DNA of 64,000 nt from Croceicoccus pelagius (GCF_001661915.1 NZ_LYWY01000039.1:496001-560000); one strand, 5' to 3'. Positions 29,371 through 38,338 are shown, numbered from the stretch's first letter. Translations and numbers: made by a program. The notes: generated from the letters alone by a model not told the origin.

Positions 29371-29814
29371 TCACCTCTTCCGGCGGGGCCAGTCGATGAC
29401 CCCGCCGGTCCAGAGGGCCAGCCAGATCAGCACCGGTTGCAGCGCTATGCGCGGCAGGTGATAGGCAAGGCCCCATCCATGGTCCGGCGCGGCCATGTCC
29501 ATCATCATGTGATTTATATTGGCCGGCCATACGCACAGCGCGTAGAGTGCAAGGCCGATCCCCGCTGCCTGTCGCAGTTTGAGGTTGAACGGTTGGGCCA
29601 GCGCGACCGCGCCTGCCAGTTCGGCGATACCCGTCCAGAAAATGACCGTTTCCGGCATCGGCACCCAGCCTGGCGTGATCTTCAGGAAAGTCTGCGGATC
29701 GGCGATATGTGCGTATCCGGCAAAGAGATAGAACAGCGCGAGCACCACCCGCAGCGCCGTGCGCGTGTGTCTGGTGCGGGGGGCGGGTTCGGAACTGGGG
29801 TCGGTCTGGGGCAT
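29371..29814 (-). CDS. DoxX-like small membrane protein
   Basis: A 147-residue membrane protein with four predicted spans: VVLALFYLFAGYAHI, FWTGIAELAGAVALA, AAGIGLALYALCVWP and IALQPVLIWLALWTGG. The LFAGYAHI and GIAELAGAVAL segments resemble DoxX-family proteins, which are linked to redox or sulfur metabolism without a settled role. The Met at 29814 was chosen; the 35 bases to the divergent DUF72 gene must hold both promoters or ribosome sites. Confidence 0.75.
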   Translation of the reverse strand: MPQTDPSSEPAPRTRHTRTALRVVLALFYLFAGYAHIADPQTFLKITPGWVPMPETVIFWTGIAELAGAVALAQPFNLKLRQAAGIGLALYALCVWPANINHMMMDMAAPDHGWGLAYHLPRIALQPVLIWLALWTGGVIDWPRRKR

Positions 29815-29849
29815 TGCGATGTCATGCACATGGCCGGACACATCCCGCA

Positions 29850-30590
29850 ATGACGATCTACACCGGTATCGGCGGCTGGACTTACGAGCCGTGGCGCGGA
29901 TTGTTCTTTCCGGACGACCTGCGGCACAAGGACGAACTCGCCTATGCCGCCGCGCGCATGGATGCGATCGAGGTCAACGCGAATTTCTATCGTCTCCAAA
30001 AGCCGCAGACTTTCGCGCGTTGGCGGGAAGAGACGCCGGATGGCTTCGTCTTTGCCCTCAAGGGCTCGCGCTATGTCGTGACGCGCAAGAGGCTGGCCGA
30101 TGCGGGTGAGGCGGTCGAGCGTTTCATCGAGCAAGGGATTGCTGAACTTGGCGACAAGTTAGGGCCGGTGCTCTGGCAGATGCCGAAGACGCGCGCGTTC
30201 GATCCCGACGATCTGGCCGCGTTTCTGGCGCTGCTGCCGCGCGAGGTGGCAGGACTTCGGCTCAGGCATGCGATCGAGGCGCAGCATGAAAGTTTCGATT
30301 GCGAGGCGTTCGTAGAGGTCGCCAGCAAGGCCGATGTCGCCATTGCCTATATCGATGCTGACGACGTGCCGAGTTTCGACGGTCAGACGACCGATTTCTC
30401 TTACGCCCGCCTGAAACGCGCACGGCCAAGCCTGAAACGGGGCTATCCGCCTGCCGATCTCGAGAGGTTCGCGAGCATGGCGCGCAACTGGGGCGGGGAA
30501 GGGCACGACGTCTTCATGTTCTGCATCAACGGCGCGAAAGAGCGTGCACCCGCCGCAGCCATGGCGCTGGCAAAACGAATGCGCGGCTAA
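29850..30590 (+). CDS. DUF72 family protein (YecE-like)
   Basis: A 246-residue TIM-barrel-like protein of the DUF72 family. The N-terminus IYTGIGGWTYEPWRGLFFPD and the motif AIEVNANFYRLQKPQTFARW are diagnostic, and GPVLWQMPKTRAFD lies in the middle. Its function is not established; some relatives bind tRNA or are linked to nucleotide metabolism. The last 4 bases overlap the 3' end of the convergent channel gene. Confidence 0.9.
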   Translation: MTIYTGIGGWTYEPWRGLFFPDDLRHKDELAYAAARMDAIEVNANFYRLQKPQTFARWREETPDGFVFALKGSRYVVTRKRLADAGEAVERFIEQGIAELGDKLGPVLWQMPKTRAFDPDDLAAFLALLPREVAGLRLRHAIEAQHESFDCEAFVEVASKADVAIAYIDADDVPSFDGQTTDFSYARLKRARPSLKRGYPPADLERFASMARNWGGEGHDVFMFCINGAKERAPAAAMALAKRMRG

Positions 30591-31051
30591 CGTTTCTTGA
30601 CGTCGAGCCTTCCGAGGATGCGGACGAAATAAGCGGTGGACCAGCCCAGCATGATGATCCCGCAAATGCCCTCCAATGCCCCGACGATGCGCCAATCGCT
30701 CGCCATCGCGACGTCGTCATAACCAATCGCGCCGTAGGAAATCGTCGAGTAGTAAATAGCCGATTCCAGAGTCGGCAACGCTCCGACTGCCCGGAAGAAC
30801 AGCGCGAACATCCAGATTTCCAGCCCGTGGATAATGAACAGGGAATAGACGATCGCCAGCGTGATCATGATGCCGCGGAACGAAACTGGAGGGAGGTGTG
30901 TGACTCGCTGGTCGGAATCGGACGGGTGAACGAAATGCGTCAGGAGGGCGAGCCCGAGCCCGTGGACCGTGACGCAGGCCATGATCATCGCAGTCGACCA
31001 GGCGAGCTGCGGCATCAGGATATGTATAGATTGAACGGTATGGTCGTCCAT
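30587..31051 (-). CDS. Two-TM ion-channel-like protein with altered selectivity filter
   Basis: A 154-residue protein with membrane segments near residues 16-37, 60-83 and 125-147 and a pore-loop-like stretch between the last two (YYSTISYGAIGYDDVAMASDW). This resembles small bacterial potassium channels, where the filter reads TTxGYGDV. Here the matching positions are GAIGYDDV, so the second filter Gly is Asp (residue 112, near 30717). It may have lost K+ selectivity or be non-conducting. It is the last gene of a minus-strand series running from 32195. Confidence 0.7.
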   Translation of the reverse strand: MDDHTVQSIHILMPQLAWSTAMIMACVTVHGLGLALLTHFVHPSDSDQRVTHLPPVSFRGIMITLAIVYSLFIIHGLEIWMFALFFRAVGALPTLESAIYYSTISYGAIGYDDVAMASDWRIVGALEGICGIIMLGWSTAYFVRILGRLDVKKR

Positions 31052-31091
31052 TCGCGGCCTCCCCGTGTGGGAGATTTGACAGGGAGCGGCC

Positions 31092-31508
31092 TCAGGTCAA
31101 GAGTTGCAGCGTTTGCAGGTCTCGTTCGCCGCCATAGTAACCGTCCAGCACCGCAATGAATGGCGCGGGATCGTCGGCGGTTTCGGCAAATAGCGTCATC
31201 GAACTTTGTAACTTCATCGCATCGACCGGGCCCAGTATCGCGGAAGCGCTGCGATTGCCCACCCATGCAAGAACGGCCTCACAACATTCGCGAAGCCGTG
31301 GCGCGAGAATTTCGTGATCGAGATAGGCCCGCGCCTCGCGGCGGTCCGCTATGGCATAGAACCGCGCTGTCTCGCTTCGGCCAAGTCCCGCGATCTGCGG
31401 GAAGATGAACCACATCCAATGGCTGCGCTTTTGCCCGGCGCGCAGTTCGGCAAGGGCGGCGGGGTAAACACCCTTCTGCGCTTCGACGAACCTTGCGAGG
31501 TTGGACAT
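31092..31508 (-). CDS. DUF1810 family protein
   Basis: A 138-residue protein that fits DUF1810 end to end: FVEAQKGVYPAALAELRAGQ, KRSHWMWFIFPQIAGLGRSE, and DAMKLQSSMTLFAE. The KxSHWMWFxFPQ motif is diagnostic. The function is not defined. It begins 5 bases after the DUF3008 gene and is therefore in the same transcript as the small stress-type proteins upstream. Confidence 0.92.
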   Translation of the reverse strand: MSNLARFVEAQKGVYPAALAELRAGQKRSHWMWFIFPQIAGLGRSETARFYAIADRREARAYLDHEILAPRLRECCEAVLAWVGNRSASAILGPVDAMKLQSSMTLFAETADDPAPFIAVLDGYYGGERDLQTLQLLT

Positions 31509-31513
31509 GGGTG

Positions 31514-31696
31514 TCAGCCCTTGTGGTCGGGCAGGTCCTCGGTCTTGGTCGATGCCATGTCGTCCAGTTCCTCCTCGGTCATGGAATCGTACATCTCTTT
31601 CGACGCACCCTGCAGGTCGCCGACTTTGGTATCGCCGCGCTTGGCGGATAGAGCGGCACCGGCGGCACGCTGCTGCGCTTTCGATTCCGCCTTCAT
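31514..31696 (-). CDS. DUF3008 small protein
   Basis: A 60-residue hydrophilic protein. KAESKAQQRAAGAALSAKRG followed by SKEMYDSMTEEELDDMAST and the ending LPDHKG match the DUF3008 family, whose members are small, abundant and often stress-related. Its start codon overlaps the stop of the DUF2945 gene (ATGA), so they are translationally coupled. Confidence 0.88.
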   Translation of the reverse strand: MKAESKAQQRAAGAALSAKRGDTKVGDLQGASKEMYDSMTEEELDDMASTKTEDLPDHKG

Positions 31697-31920
31697 CAGT
31701 TTGCCGCTTCCAACTCGGAACCCAATTTCAAGACCTCGTCGCCGTCTTCCTGCTTGATGAGGTAGGCGGGATTGTCTTCGGTACCATTCTTGGTGATCTT
31801 GCTACCTTGGAGCGTACGTTCGACTTCGCGTTCGAACCGCTCTTTGACCTGGCCGGTGCCGGTGCCGTTACCCCAGTTCCATTTGACATGCTGGTTTTTC
31901 TGGAACTTGGTGTCGGCCAT
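31696..31920 (-). CDS. DUF2945 (HVA1/TUDOR-like) small protein
   Basis: A 74-residue protein of the DUF2945 type: FQKNQHVKWNWGNGTGTGQV, a middle VERTLQGSKITKNGTEDNPA, and YLIKQEDGDEVLKLGSELE. The fold is TUDOR-like; relatives are called hypervirulence-associated in fungi, but the bacterial function is unknown. It overlaps the previous stop (TAATG) and the next start, forming a tight small-protein operon. Confidence 0.88.
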   Translation of the reverse strand: MADTKFQKNQHVKWNWGNGTGTGQVKERFEREVERTLQGSKITKNGTEDNPAYLIKQEDGDEVLKLGSELEAAN

Positions 31921-32195
31921 TACTCGGCCGCCTCGGTCATCGGCTGGGTGGTCTCGTCGACTTCGCTTGCCGCTCCGTCGACGGGTTCGCCCGCAGCGTT
32001 GTAGGGGTCGGAGGTGCGTTCCGATCCGCTTTCGACCGGATCGTCGGCCGTTGCGGCGCCAGTAATCCAAACGATGGTCATCGCAGCAGCGGCCAGAACG
32101 AGGCTGATGATGAGGACGTAACGCACGATGTGCGGCGTGCTGCCTGCACGCGCTTCGGTGGTGGAGACGTCTACTTCGTCGCCGTGTCGTTCCAT
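31920..32195 (-). CDS. Small single-pass membrane protein
   Basis: A 91-residue protein with a hydrophilic 24-residue N-terminus, one membrane span (VRYVLIISLVLAAAAMTIVW) and a strongly acidic C-terminal tail (ADDPVESGSERTSDP, DETTQPMTEAAE). No family is recognised. It is the first gene of the minus-strand set DUF2945, DUF3008, DUF1810 and channel-like protein, whose promoter should lie in 32196-32351. Confidence 0.7.
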   Translation of the reverse strand: MERHGDEVDVSTTEARAGSTPHIVRYVLIISLVLAAAAMTIVWITGAATADDPVESGSERTSDPYNAAGEPVDGAASEVDETTQPMTEAAE

Positions 32196-32270
32196 TGCAA
32201 ACTCCTGTTGTCTCGCGATCTTCGTGGTCCGGCGTCGCAGAAAAGGAGCCGGACTTCACGACATGAACGC

Positions 32271-32301
32271 GCCTGCGGGCGGAACGGTTCCGCCCGCAGG
32301 C
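32271..32301. terminator. 31-base near-perfect palindrome downstream of dapD
   Basis: GCCTGCGGGCGGAAC is mirrored by GTTCCGCCCGCAGGC with a single central base. It lies about 50 bases after the dapD stop (minus strand) and about 75 bases before the small membrane protein start. It can form a 13-15-bp hairpin but has no T-run, so it is either a Rho-aided terminator/RNA stabiliser or a protein-binding site. Confidence 0.55.
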
Positions 32302-32351
32302 TGCAGGAGCAAGGATGGGAAGGGGCGCGAAAACGGCGGCCCGGTGCCGTC

Positions 32352-33194
32352 TTACGGGCGCAGAAGCTCGTTGATCGAGGTCTTCGACCGCGTCTGTGCG
32401 TCGACCGTCTTCACGATCACCGCACAGTAGAGCGACGGGCCGGGCGTGCCGTCGGGAAGCGGCTTGCCGGGCATCGAGCCCGGGACGACGACCGAGTACG
32501 GCGGAACCTTGCCCATGTGGACTTCGCCGGTGGCGCGGTCGACGATGCGGGTCGAGGCGCCGAGGTACACGCCCATCGACAGTACCGCACCTTCGCCGAC
32601 ATGGACGCCCTCGGCCACTTCGGCACGCGCGCCGATGAAGCAGTTGTCTTCGATGATGACGGGTTCGGCCTGTAGCGGTTCGAGAACGCCGCCGATGCCC
32701 GCGCCGCCCGAAAGGTGCACGTTCTTGCCGATCTGAGCACACGAACCGACCGTGGCCCAGGTGTCTACCATCGTGCCCTCATCGACGAATGCGCCGATAT
32801 TGACGAAGCTCGGCATCAGGACGACGCCCTTGGCGATGTAGGAACCGCGACGCGCCACTGCACCGGGCACGACGCGGAAACCGGCTTCGGCAAAGCGCGT
32901 GTCGCTCCAGCCCGAAAACTTCGACGGCACCTTGTCGTAGGCTGGTGCACCGGCTGAACCTTCGGGTACGATCTCGTTGTCGTTGAGGCGGAAGGAGAGC
33001 AGCACGGCCTTCTTCAGCCACTGGTTCACGACCCACTCGCCGTCCTTTTTCTCGGCCACGCGGGCCTCGCCGCTGTCTAGCATTGCCAGCGCCTTCTCGA
33101 CGTTCGCGCGCACTTCGGTGCTTTCGGGCGTGACGCTGGCGCGGTCTTCGAAAGCGGCGTCGATTGCGGCGATCAGGGCGGCGTTGTCGGACAT
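32352..33194 (-). CDS. dapD: Tetrahydrodipicolinate N-succinyltransferase
   Basis: DapD succinylates tetrahydrodipicolinate in the lysine/diaminopimelate pathway, using succinyl-CoA. The 280-residue enzyme is a left-handed beta-helix trimer; the hexapeptide-repeat region is clear from about residue 110 to 220 ([52 protein letters not shown]). The C-terminus [17 protein letters not shown] is typical. Normal length and start. Confidence 0.97.
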   Translation of the reverse strand: MSDNAALIAAIDAAFEDRASVTPESTEVRANVEKALAMLDSGEARVAEKKDGEWVVNQWLKKAVLLSFRLNDNEIVPEGSAGAPAYDKVPSKFSGWSDTRFAEAGFRVVPGAVARRGSYIAKGVVLMPSFVNIGAFVDEGTMVDTWATVGSCAQIGKNVHLSGGAGIGGVLEPLQAEPVIIEDNCFIGARAEVAEGVHVGEGAVLSMGVYLGASTRIVDRATGEVHMGKVPPYSVVVPGSMPGKPLPDGTPGPSLYCAVIVKTVDAQTRSKTSINELLRP

Positions 33195-33459
33195 GGCAAT
33201 TCCTTGGCAAATGGGTTGCCTGCAAGCACTGCGGGCACGATTGTGACGAACTCACCGCGCCGCCTATCGCCAGAAATGCCCGCGGGCAACCGGGATTAGA
33301 GGACGAGAAGCCGTCGCGCCACAATACGCAGGATGAACAAGTGTTCATTCACGGATCGTCCATACCCTTGCCGATAATGTCCGAATTGGCGCAAGCATCG
33401 GGCAGGTTTTCGGACATCACCTGCTATGGAAGACCGATGGACGGATGGACGGGACTGCA

Positions 33460-35832
33460 ATGGCCGACAAGCAAACGCTAAATGCGAAAGCGGTAATCCT
33501 GCGCGCACTTGCCGGTGCGTCGCTCGCTGCATTGTCGGGATGTGGCGGGGGTAACGGCGGTGGCGGGGGCGTCATCTCGACGCCTGCGCCCGCCCCTGCG
33601 CCAAGCTCGACGCCGTCCCCTTCACCGACGCCGACTTCCACGACCAATTTCGACACTGCCGAATATCGCCAGTCCGACGGCCCGCGACAGCACAACGCCA
33701 TCACCGCCTGGCAACAGGGTGCGACGGGCGAGGGTGTCTCGATCGCGGTCATCGACACGGGCATCGATAGCGATAGCCCCGAATTCGCTGGCCGCATCGC
33801 TCCTGAATCGCAGGACGTTGCCGGAAATCGCGGTATTGAAAGCCCCGACGGCCACGGCACGCAGGTGGCCATGGTCGCCGCGGCGGCGCGCGACAATAAA
33901 GGCGTCATGGGCATCGCTTTCGACGCGACCGTGCTGGCGTTGCGCGCGGACCAACCGGGAACTTGCGCCAGTTTCGATCCGACCGACTCGTCCACCGGAT
34001 GCAGCTTTCTCGACAGCGACATCGCCCGCGGCGTCGATGTGGCCATTGCGGCTGGCGCGAAAGTCGTGAACCTGTCGCTGGGCGGATCGCTCCCGACCGC
34101 AGAACTGGTAAACGCGATCGATCGCGCGGCGCAGGCCGGGATCGTGGTGGTCGTTTCTGCGGGCAATGACGGGGAATCGACCGATCCGGGGATCGATGCG
34201 GCGCAGCCCGATCCTTTCGCTTCGGGCGTGCTGTTCGCAGCACCGCAAAACGTGATCATCGTCGGGTCTGTCGATGCGTCGAACACGATTTCGAGCTTCA
34301 GCAACCGCGCCGGATCGCAGGCGAACGCTTTCATCACCGCCCGCGGAGAGGACTTGTGCTGCGTCTATGAAAACGGCGAGATCTATACCCAGGTCGAAGG
34401 CGGCATCGAGTATATCTACGTCAACAACGGCACCAGCTTTTCCGCCCCGCAAGTCGCGGGCGCGGCGGCGCTTCTGGCGCAGGCCTTTCCGAACCTGACG
34501 GGGGCGGAAATCGTCGAGCTGATCCTGGGCGGTGCGGCCGATATCGGCGCGGCAGGCATCGATGCTGTTTATGGCGTTGGCCTGCTCGACATCGCGGGGT
34601 CCTTTGCACCGCAGGGGCGGACGGCTCTTGCTGGAACGGCGACCGCAGTCGCGCTGGGCGACGGTGCGGGCGTAACGAGTACGGCGATGGGCGACGCGGT
34701 CCGGCGGGCGAGTATCGGGACCGTCGTTCTCGACAAGTACGACCGCGCCTATGGTGTGGACCTTGGCGCGCTGATGGCTTCGGCGCGGGTCGAACCGCGT
34801 CTCTATCGGGCAATTTCGGGTAGGGTAGAAGGGCTTTCGGTAACGAACGGGTCGACTTCGCTGGCCTTCACGGTCGATCCGGGAAGCGTCAATGCCGCCA
34901 CGCCGGTGCCGCTACGTCTTAATGACGAAAACGCGCGGAAGGCGCGCCTGCTCGCGGTACGGATCGGGGCGAAGATCGCGCCTGACACCGAATTTGCCTT
35001 TGCTCTGCGCGAAGGGGCGCAAGGGTTGGAAGCGGGCCTTTCGGGCCATTCGCGTCCGGCGTTTCTGGTCGCCGGTGGAAGCGCTGGGGAACTTGGTTTT
35101 GTCCCGCGCCGTGACGGGGCCGTTGCGGTGCGTCGCGGATTCGGCGACTTCGGCGTAACCGCGAGTGTCGAGACCGGAAAGGCGTGGAGCAACAGTTTCG
35201 AACGCGGCCTGATCTCGCGCGGACAGCAGGACGATTTCACGCGCTATGGTGCGATGCTCGACTGGGCGGGCGGTGATGTGACAACCTCTTTGGGTGCGAG
35301 CCTTCTGGTGGAGCGCCGCACTGTGCTGGGCGCGCGGTTCTCCGATGCCGTCGGCGCGGACGGGGCGGACAGCGTCTTTGTCGACGCCGCAGTCGGTTGG
35401 CAACCGTCGGCTCTGTGGTTCCTGGGTGCGGATTATCGACGTGGTTTCACCGATCCGCGCACGGCTGGCTTGATCGACGGGGCATCAGGTTTCCAGACAA
35501 GCGCGTGGAGCTTCGATGTCCAGCGGCAGGGTTTGTTTGCCAGCGGCGATGCACTCGGCCTGCGTGTTGCGCAGCCCCTACGGGTCGAAGGCGGCGGATT
35601 GTCGTTGAATGTCCCGACCGCCTATGACTATTCCAGTGAGACGGCGACTTTCGGACAGCGCAGCTTCTCGCTCGAACCGACGGGGCGCGAGATTACCGGC
35701 GAGGTGCGCTGGATCGGGCCTTGGCTAGGCGGCAACCTGACGGCCAGCCTGTTCTACCGCCGCGATCCCGGACACATCGCCGACCTGCCTGACGACAAGG
35801 GCGCGGCGCTCAACTGGGCTGCGAGGTTCTAG
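33460..35832 (+). CDS. S8 subtilisin-like serine protease with C-terminal barrel-like region
   Basis: A 790-residue exported protease. The N-terminal signal ends near LAALSGC (possible lipobox), followed by a Gly/Pro/Ser/Thr linker. The S8 catalytic triad is complete: Asp in AVIDTGIDSD, His in SPDGHGTQVA and Ser in NGTSFSAPQVAG. Residues from about 390 on are repetitive beta-like sequence that ends with an aromatic C-terminus (ALNWAARF), suggesting an autotransporter-type outer membrane barrel. ATG at 33445 is an alternative start. It ends 4 bases before the convergent gmk. Confidence 0.88.
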   Translation: MADKQTLNAKAVILRALAGASLAALSGCGGGNGGGGGVISTPAPAPAPSSTPSPSPTPTSTTNFDTAEYRQSDGPRQHNAITAWQQGATGEGVSIAVIDTGIDSDSPEFAGRIAPESQDVAGNRGIESPDGHGTQVAMVAAAARDNKGVMGIAFDATVLALRADQPGTCASFDPTDSSTGCSFLDSDIARGVDVAIAAGAKVVNLSLGGSLPTAELVNAIDRAAQAGIVVVVSAGNDGESTDPGIDAAQPDPFASGVLFAAPQNVIIVGSVDASNTISSFSNRAGSQANAFITARGEDLCCVYENGEIYTQVEGGIEYIYVNNGTSFSAPQVAGAAALLAQAFPNLTGAEIVELILGGAADIGAAGIDAVYGVGLLDIAGSFAPQGRTALAGTATAVALGDGAGVTSTAMGDAVRRASIGTVVLDKYDRAYGVDLGALMASARVEPRLYRAISGRVEGLSVTNGSTSLAFTVDPGSVNAATPVPLRLNDENARKARLLAVRIGAKIAPDTEFAFALREGAQGLEAGLSGHSRPAFLVAGGSAGELGFVPRRDGAVAVRRGFGDFGVTASVETGKAWSNSFERGLISRGQQDDFTRYGAMLDWAGGDVTTSLGASLLVERRTVLGARFSDAVGADGADSVFVDAAVGWQPSALWFLGADYRRGFTDPRTAGLIDGASGFQTSAWSFDVQRQGLFASGDALGLRVAQPLRVEGGGLSLNVPTAYDYSSETATFGQRSFSLEPTGREITGEVRWIGPWLGGNLTASLFYRRDPGHIADLPDDKGAALNWAARF

Positions 35833-35836
35833 CGGC

Positions 35837-36508
35837 TCAGGCGCCCGGCGGCGGGCCTGCCATCAGTTCGCGCACGAAGCTGACGAGACCGGTCTGGCGT
35901 TCGCGTCTCATGCGCTCTGCGTGCAGGATTTCACGGACTTTGGCGAAGCAGCTTTCGACGTCGTCGTTGACGACGACATAGCGATATTCGGACCAGTGGC
36001 TGATCTCAGCCCGCGCGCGTTCCATGCGGGCCTCGATCACCTTCGGAGCGTCGGTGCCGCGCGCGATCAGGCGGCGGCGCAGTTCGTCGATGCTGGGCGG
36101 AAGGATGAAGACAGGGACGACGTCTTCACTCGCCCGCTGGTTTAGCTGCTGTGTGCCTTGCCAGTCGATGTCGAAAAGGAAGTCGCGACCTTCCTTCATG
36201 CCGTTCCAGATTTGCGCCTTGGGCGTGCCGTAGCTATGCCCGAAGACGTGCGCCCACTCGAGAAACGCGTGATCTTCCACCATCGCGTCGAAATGTGGCT
36301 GTTCGACGAAGTGATAGTCCTTCCCGTCCACTTCGCCGGGGCGCATAGGGCGGGTAGTGGCAGAGACCGACAGATTGATCTCGTCATCGGCGGCAAGCAG
36401 CTTGCGCGCGATCGTCGTCTTCCCCGCGCCAGAGGGCGAGGACAGGATGAACATCAATCCGCGACGTTTGAGCGCGGTCTTTTCTTCAGAATTCTGGTCT
36501 ACGGCCAT
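35837..36508 (-). CDS. gmk: Guanylate kinase
   Basis: Gmk phosphorylates GMP to GDP with ATP. The 223-residue protein has the P-loop SSPSGAGKTTIA at residues 24-35, the GMP-binding region TTRPMRPGEVDGKDYHFV, and FDIDWQGTQQLNQ. A hairpin (36521-36539) lies 12 bases upstream of the ATG, close to where the ribosome binds. Confidence 0.97.
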   Translation of the reverse strand: MAVDQNSEEKTALKRRGLMFILSSPSGAGKTTIARKLLAADDEINLSVSATTRPMRPGEVDGKDYHFVEQPHFDAMVEDHAFLEWAHVFGHSYGTPKAQIWNGMKEGRDFLFDIDWQGTQQLNQRASEDVVPVFILPPSIDELRRRLIARGTDAPKVIEARMERARAEISHWSEYRYVVVNDDVESCFAKVREILHAERMRRERQTGLVSFVRELMAGPPPGA

Positions 36509-36586
36509 GCGCGCTGATGGCCGCGACAGGGTGTCGCGGTCAAGCGCCGTAACCGTGTTTGTCCAGATTTGAGGGGGGGGGACGCC

Positions 36587-36940
36587 TTACTTGTCGGCGT
36601 TTTCCATGCGGTCTTGCATCTGCTTGCGCCCTTTGATGCGTGCACTACGCTTACCTTTGGAACGATCCCAGAGCGTTTTGCCCAGAATGCCGGTGCCTAC
36701 GATCAGCGCGCCGGGGACCGAGCGCGTGGCGACGCGTGCGATGGCCACCGATACCAGCGTCTGCGCCATCGAGCGACCATCGACGACGGCTTTTGCGTCA
36801 TCGGCGCTGTAACGGGTGCGCAGCAGTGCCTTTTCGGTCAGTCGCCGTGTCAGGCGGCCCACGCCGCGCAGGGCGATGTCGGTGACAATCAGGTTTGTCA
36901 TCGGGTTAGGGCTAAGACCGGGGAGTTTGCGCTTGGGCAT
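36587..36940 (-). CDS. Conserved small basic protein, unknown function
   Basis: A 117-residue basic protein beginning MPKRKLPGLSPNPMTNLIVT, with a moderately hydrophobic central stretch (SVAIARVATRSVPGALIVGT) and a Lys/Arg-rich end. It could associate with membrane or nucleic acid, but no family is recognised. AGAGG lies 5 bases before the start at 36940. It lies between SspB and gmk on the same strand. Confidence 0.6.
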   Translation of the reverse strand: MPKRKLPGLSPNPMTNLIVTDIALRGVGRLTRRLTEKALLRTRYSADDAKAVVDGRSMAQTLVSVAIARVATRSVPGALIVGTGILGKTLWDRSKGKRSARIKGRKQMQDRMENADK

Positions 36941-36992
36941 CGAGACCTCTTCTTCGACCACGGCCCGCACAGCTCTTCCGGGCGATCGGGCC

Positions 36993-37502
36993 TTACTTCT
37001 TCTTCCCGAAATCGACGGTCACGACATTGGAGCCGTCATCCGGGGGTGTTAAAGAAGGAACGCCTTCGCCATCACCCTGTTCCAAGTCGTTTTCCGCGTC
37101 GTCGTGCGGTTCGGGTTCGTCGTCCAGTTCGACAGCCTGGAACTGGAGGCCAAAATCGACGGCAGGATCGACGAAAGCGGTGATCGCCGCGAAGGGAATG
37201 ACCAGCTTTGCCGGCACCTGGTTGAAGCTGAGCCCGACCGAGAAAAGCGTGTCCTCGACCGAGAGGTCCCAGAACTTGTTCTGCAGGACGATCGTCATTT
37301 CGTCCGGAAAGCGTGCGCGAAGGTCCGCCGGGATCGACACGCCGGGTGCGCCCGTCTTGAAGGTGATGTAGAAGTGGTGCGATCCGGGCAGTTCGCTGCC
37401 CGATGCTTCCACCTCGCGCAGCACGCGGCCAACGACCGCGCGCAAGGCCTCCTGCACGATTTCGTCGTAGGGGATCAGGCTGTCGGGCGGTGCTTCGCTC
37501 AT
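36993..37502 (-). CDS. sspB: SspB-family ClpXP adaptor (alpha type)
   Basis: A 169-residue adaptor that delivers ssrA-tagged or specific substrates to ClpXP. The Sm-like core covers residues 5-130 (IPYDEIVQEALRAVVGRVLR, HHFYITFKTGAPGVSIPADL, FPDEMTIVLQNKFWDL). An acidic flexible linker follows, with a short C-terminal tail, VVTVDFGKKK, that fits the ClpX-binding XB motif. It is divergent from hisB. Confidence 0.92.
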   Translation of the reverse strand: MSEAPPDSLIPYDEIVQEALRAVVGRVLREVEASGSELPGSHHFYITFKTGAPGVSIPADLRARFPDEMTIVLQNKFWDLSVEDTLFSVGLSFNQVPAKLVIPFAAITAFVDPAVDFGLQFQAVELDDEPEPHDDAENDLEQGDGEGVPSLTPPDDGSNVVTVDFGKKK

Positions 37503-37726
37503 GCGGACGGCTTGGCCGCATCAAGCGGCGCGGTCAAGCCGGAAAAGCGGTAATCAACGGCATTTCCCGGCAGAAAAGCGGCGTGGGCAGTGCCTCATGC
37601 AATTTGGCAGGATTTCACCACAAATGCATGTATTGAAAAGACTTCACTGCGTTTCTTGTACGGTATCGGCGCGCATTGGCGCGATCGCGTCTTGCGCGAT
37701 ACGGTTGCAGGCCTATAGCGGCAGCC

Positions 37727-38335
37727 ATGCGTACCGGATCGATCTCGCGTAAGACCAAGGAAACCGCCATCGAAGTGGCGGTCAACCTCGACGGCGCCGG
37801 CGAATATGATGTCGCCACCGGCATCGGTTTCCTCGACCACATGATCGAGCAGTTTTCCCGCCATTCGCTCATCGACGTCACCCTGAAGGTCGACGGCGAC
37901 CTGCATGTCGACCAGCATCACACCGTCGAAGACAGCGCCATCGCGCTGGGCGAGGCACTGCTTCAGGCGCTCGGCGAGAAGCGGGGCATTTCGCGTTACG
38001 GTCAGGCCTATTCGCCGATGGACGAGACGCTGTCGCGCGTTGCGCTGGACATTTCTGGCCGGCCCTGGCTGGTCTGGAAGGCGGGCTTCTCTCAGCCGCG
38101 TCTGGGCGAGATGGATACCGAGCTGTTCGAACACTGGTTCCACTCGGTCGCGCAGGCGGCAGGCATCACGTTACACATCGAGCTGCTCTACGGGCAGAAC
38201 AACCATCACATCATTGAATCGATCTACAAGGGGTTTGCGCGGTCGATGCGGATGGCGGTGGAGCTGGACCCGCGCAAAGGCGACGCCGTTCCCTCGACCA
38301 AGGGCCTGCTCGGCAAGGGCACCATCGAGGCCTGA
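37727..38335 (+). CDS. hisB: Imidazoleglycerol-phosphate dehydratase
   Basis: HisB performs the dehydration step of histidine synthesis. The 202-residue monofunctional enzyme has the metal-binding His clusters [25 protein letters not shown] and [10 protein letters not shown] in the correct order. The ATG at 37727 gives the usual N-terminus [16 protein letters not shown]. It heads hisB-hisH-hisA-hisF and lies divergent from sspB. Confidence 0.97.
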   Translation: MRTGSISRKTKETAIEVAVNLDGAGEYDVATGIGFLDHMIEQFSRHSLIDVTLKVDGDLHVDQHHTVEDSAIALGEALLQALGEKRGISRYGQAYSPMDETLSRVALDISGRPWLVWKAGFSQPRLGEMDTELFEHWFHSVAQAAGITLHIELLYGQNNHHIIESIYKGFARSMRMAVELDPRKGDAVPSTKGLLGKGTIEA

Positions 38336-38338
38336 GCG

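Noticed and set aside
31696-32742. 348-codon minus-strand frame covering part of dapD and the small membrane protein
   Set aside because: Out of frame with the hexapeptide-repeat enzyme DapD; only the last 74 codons (DUF2945) are real.
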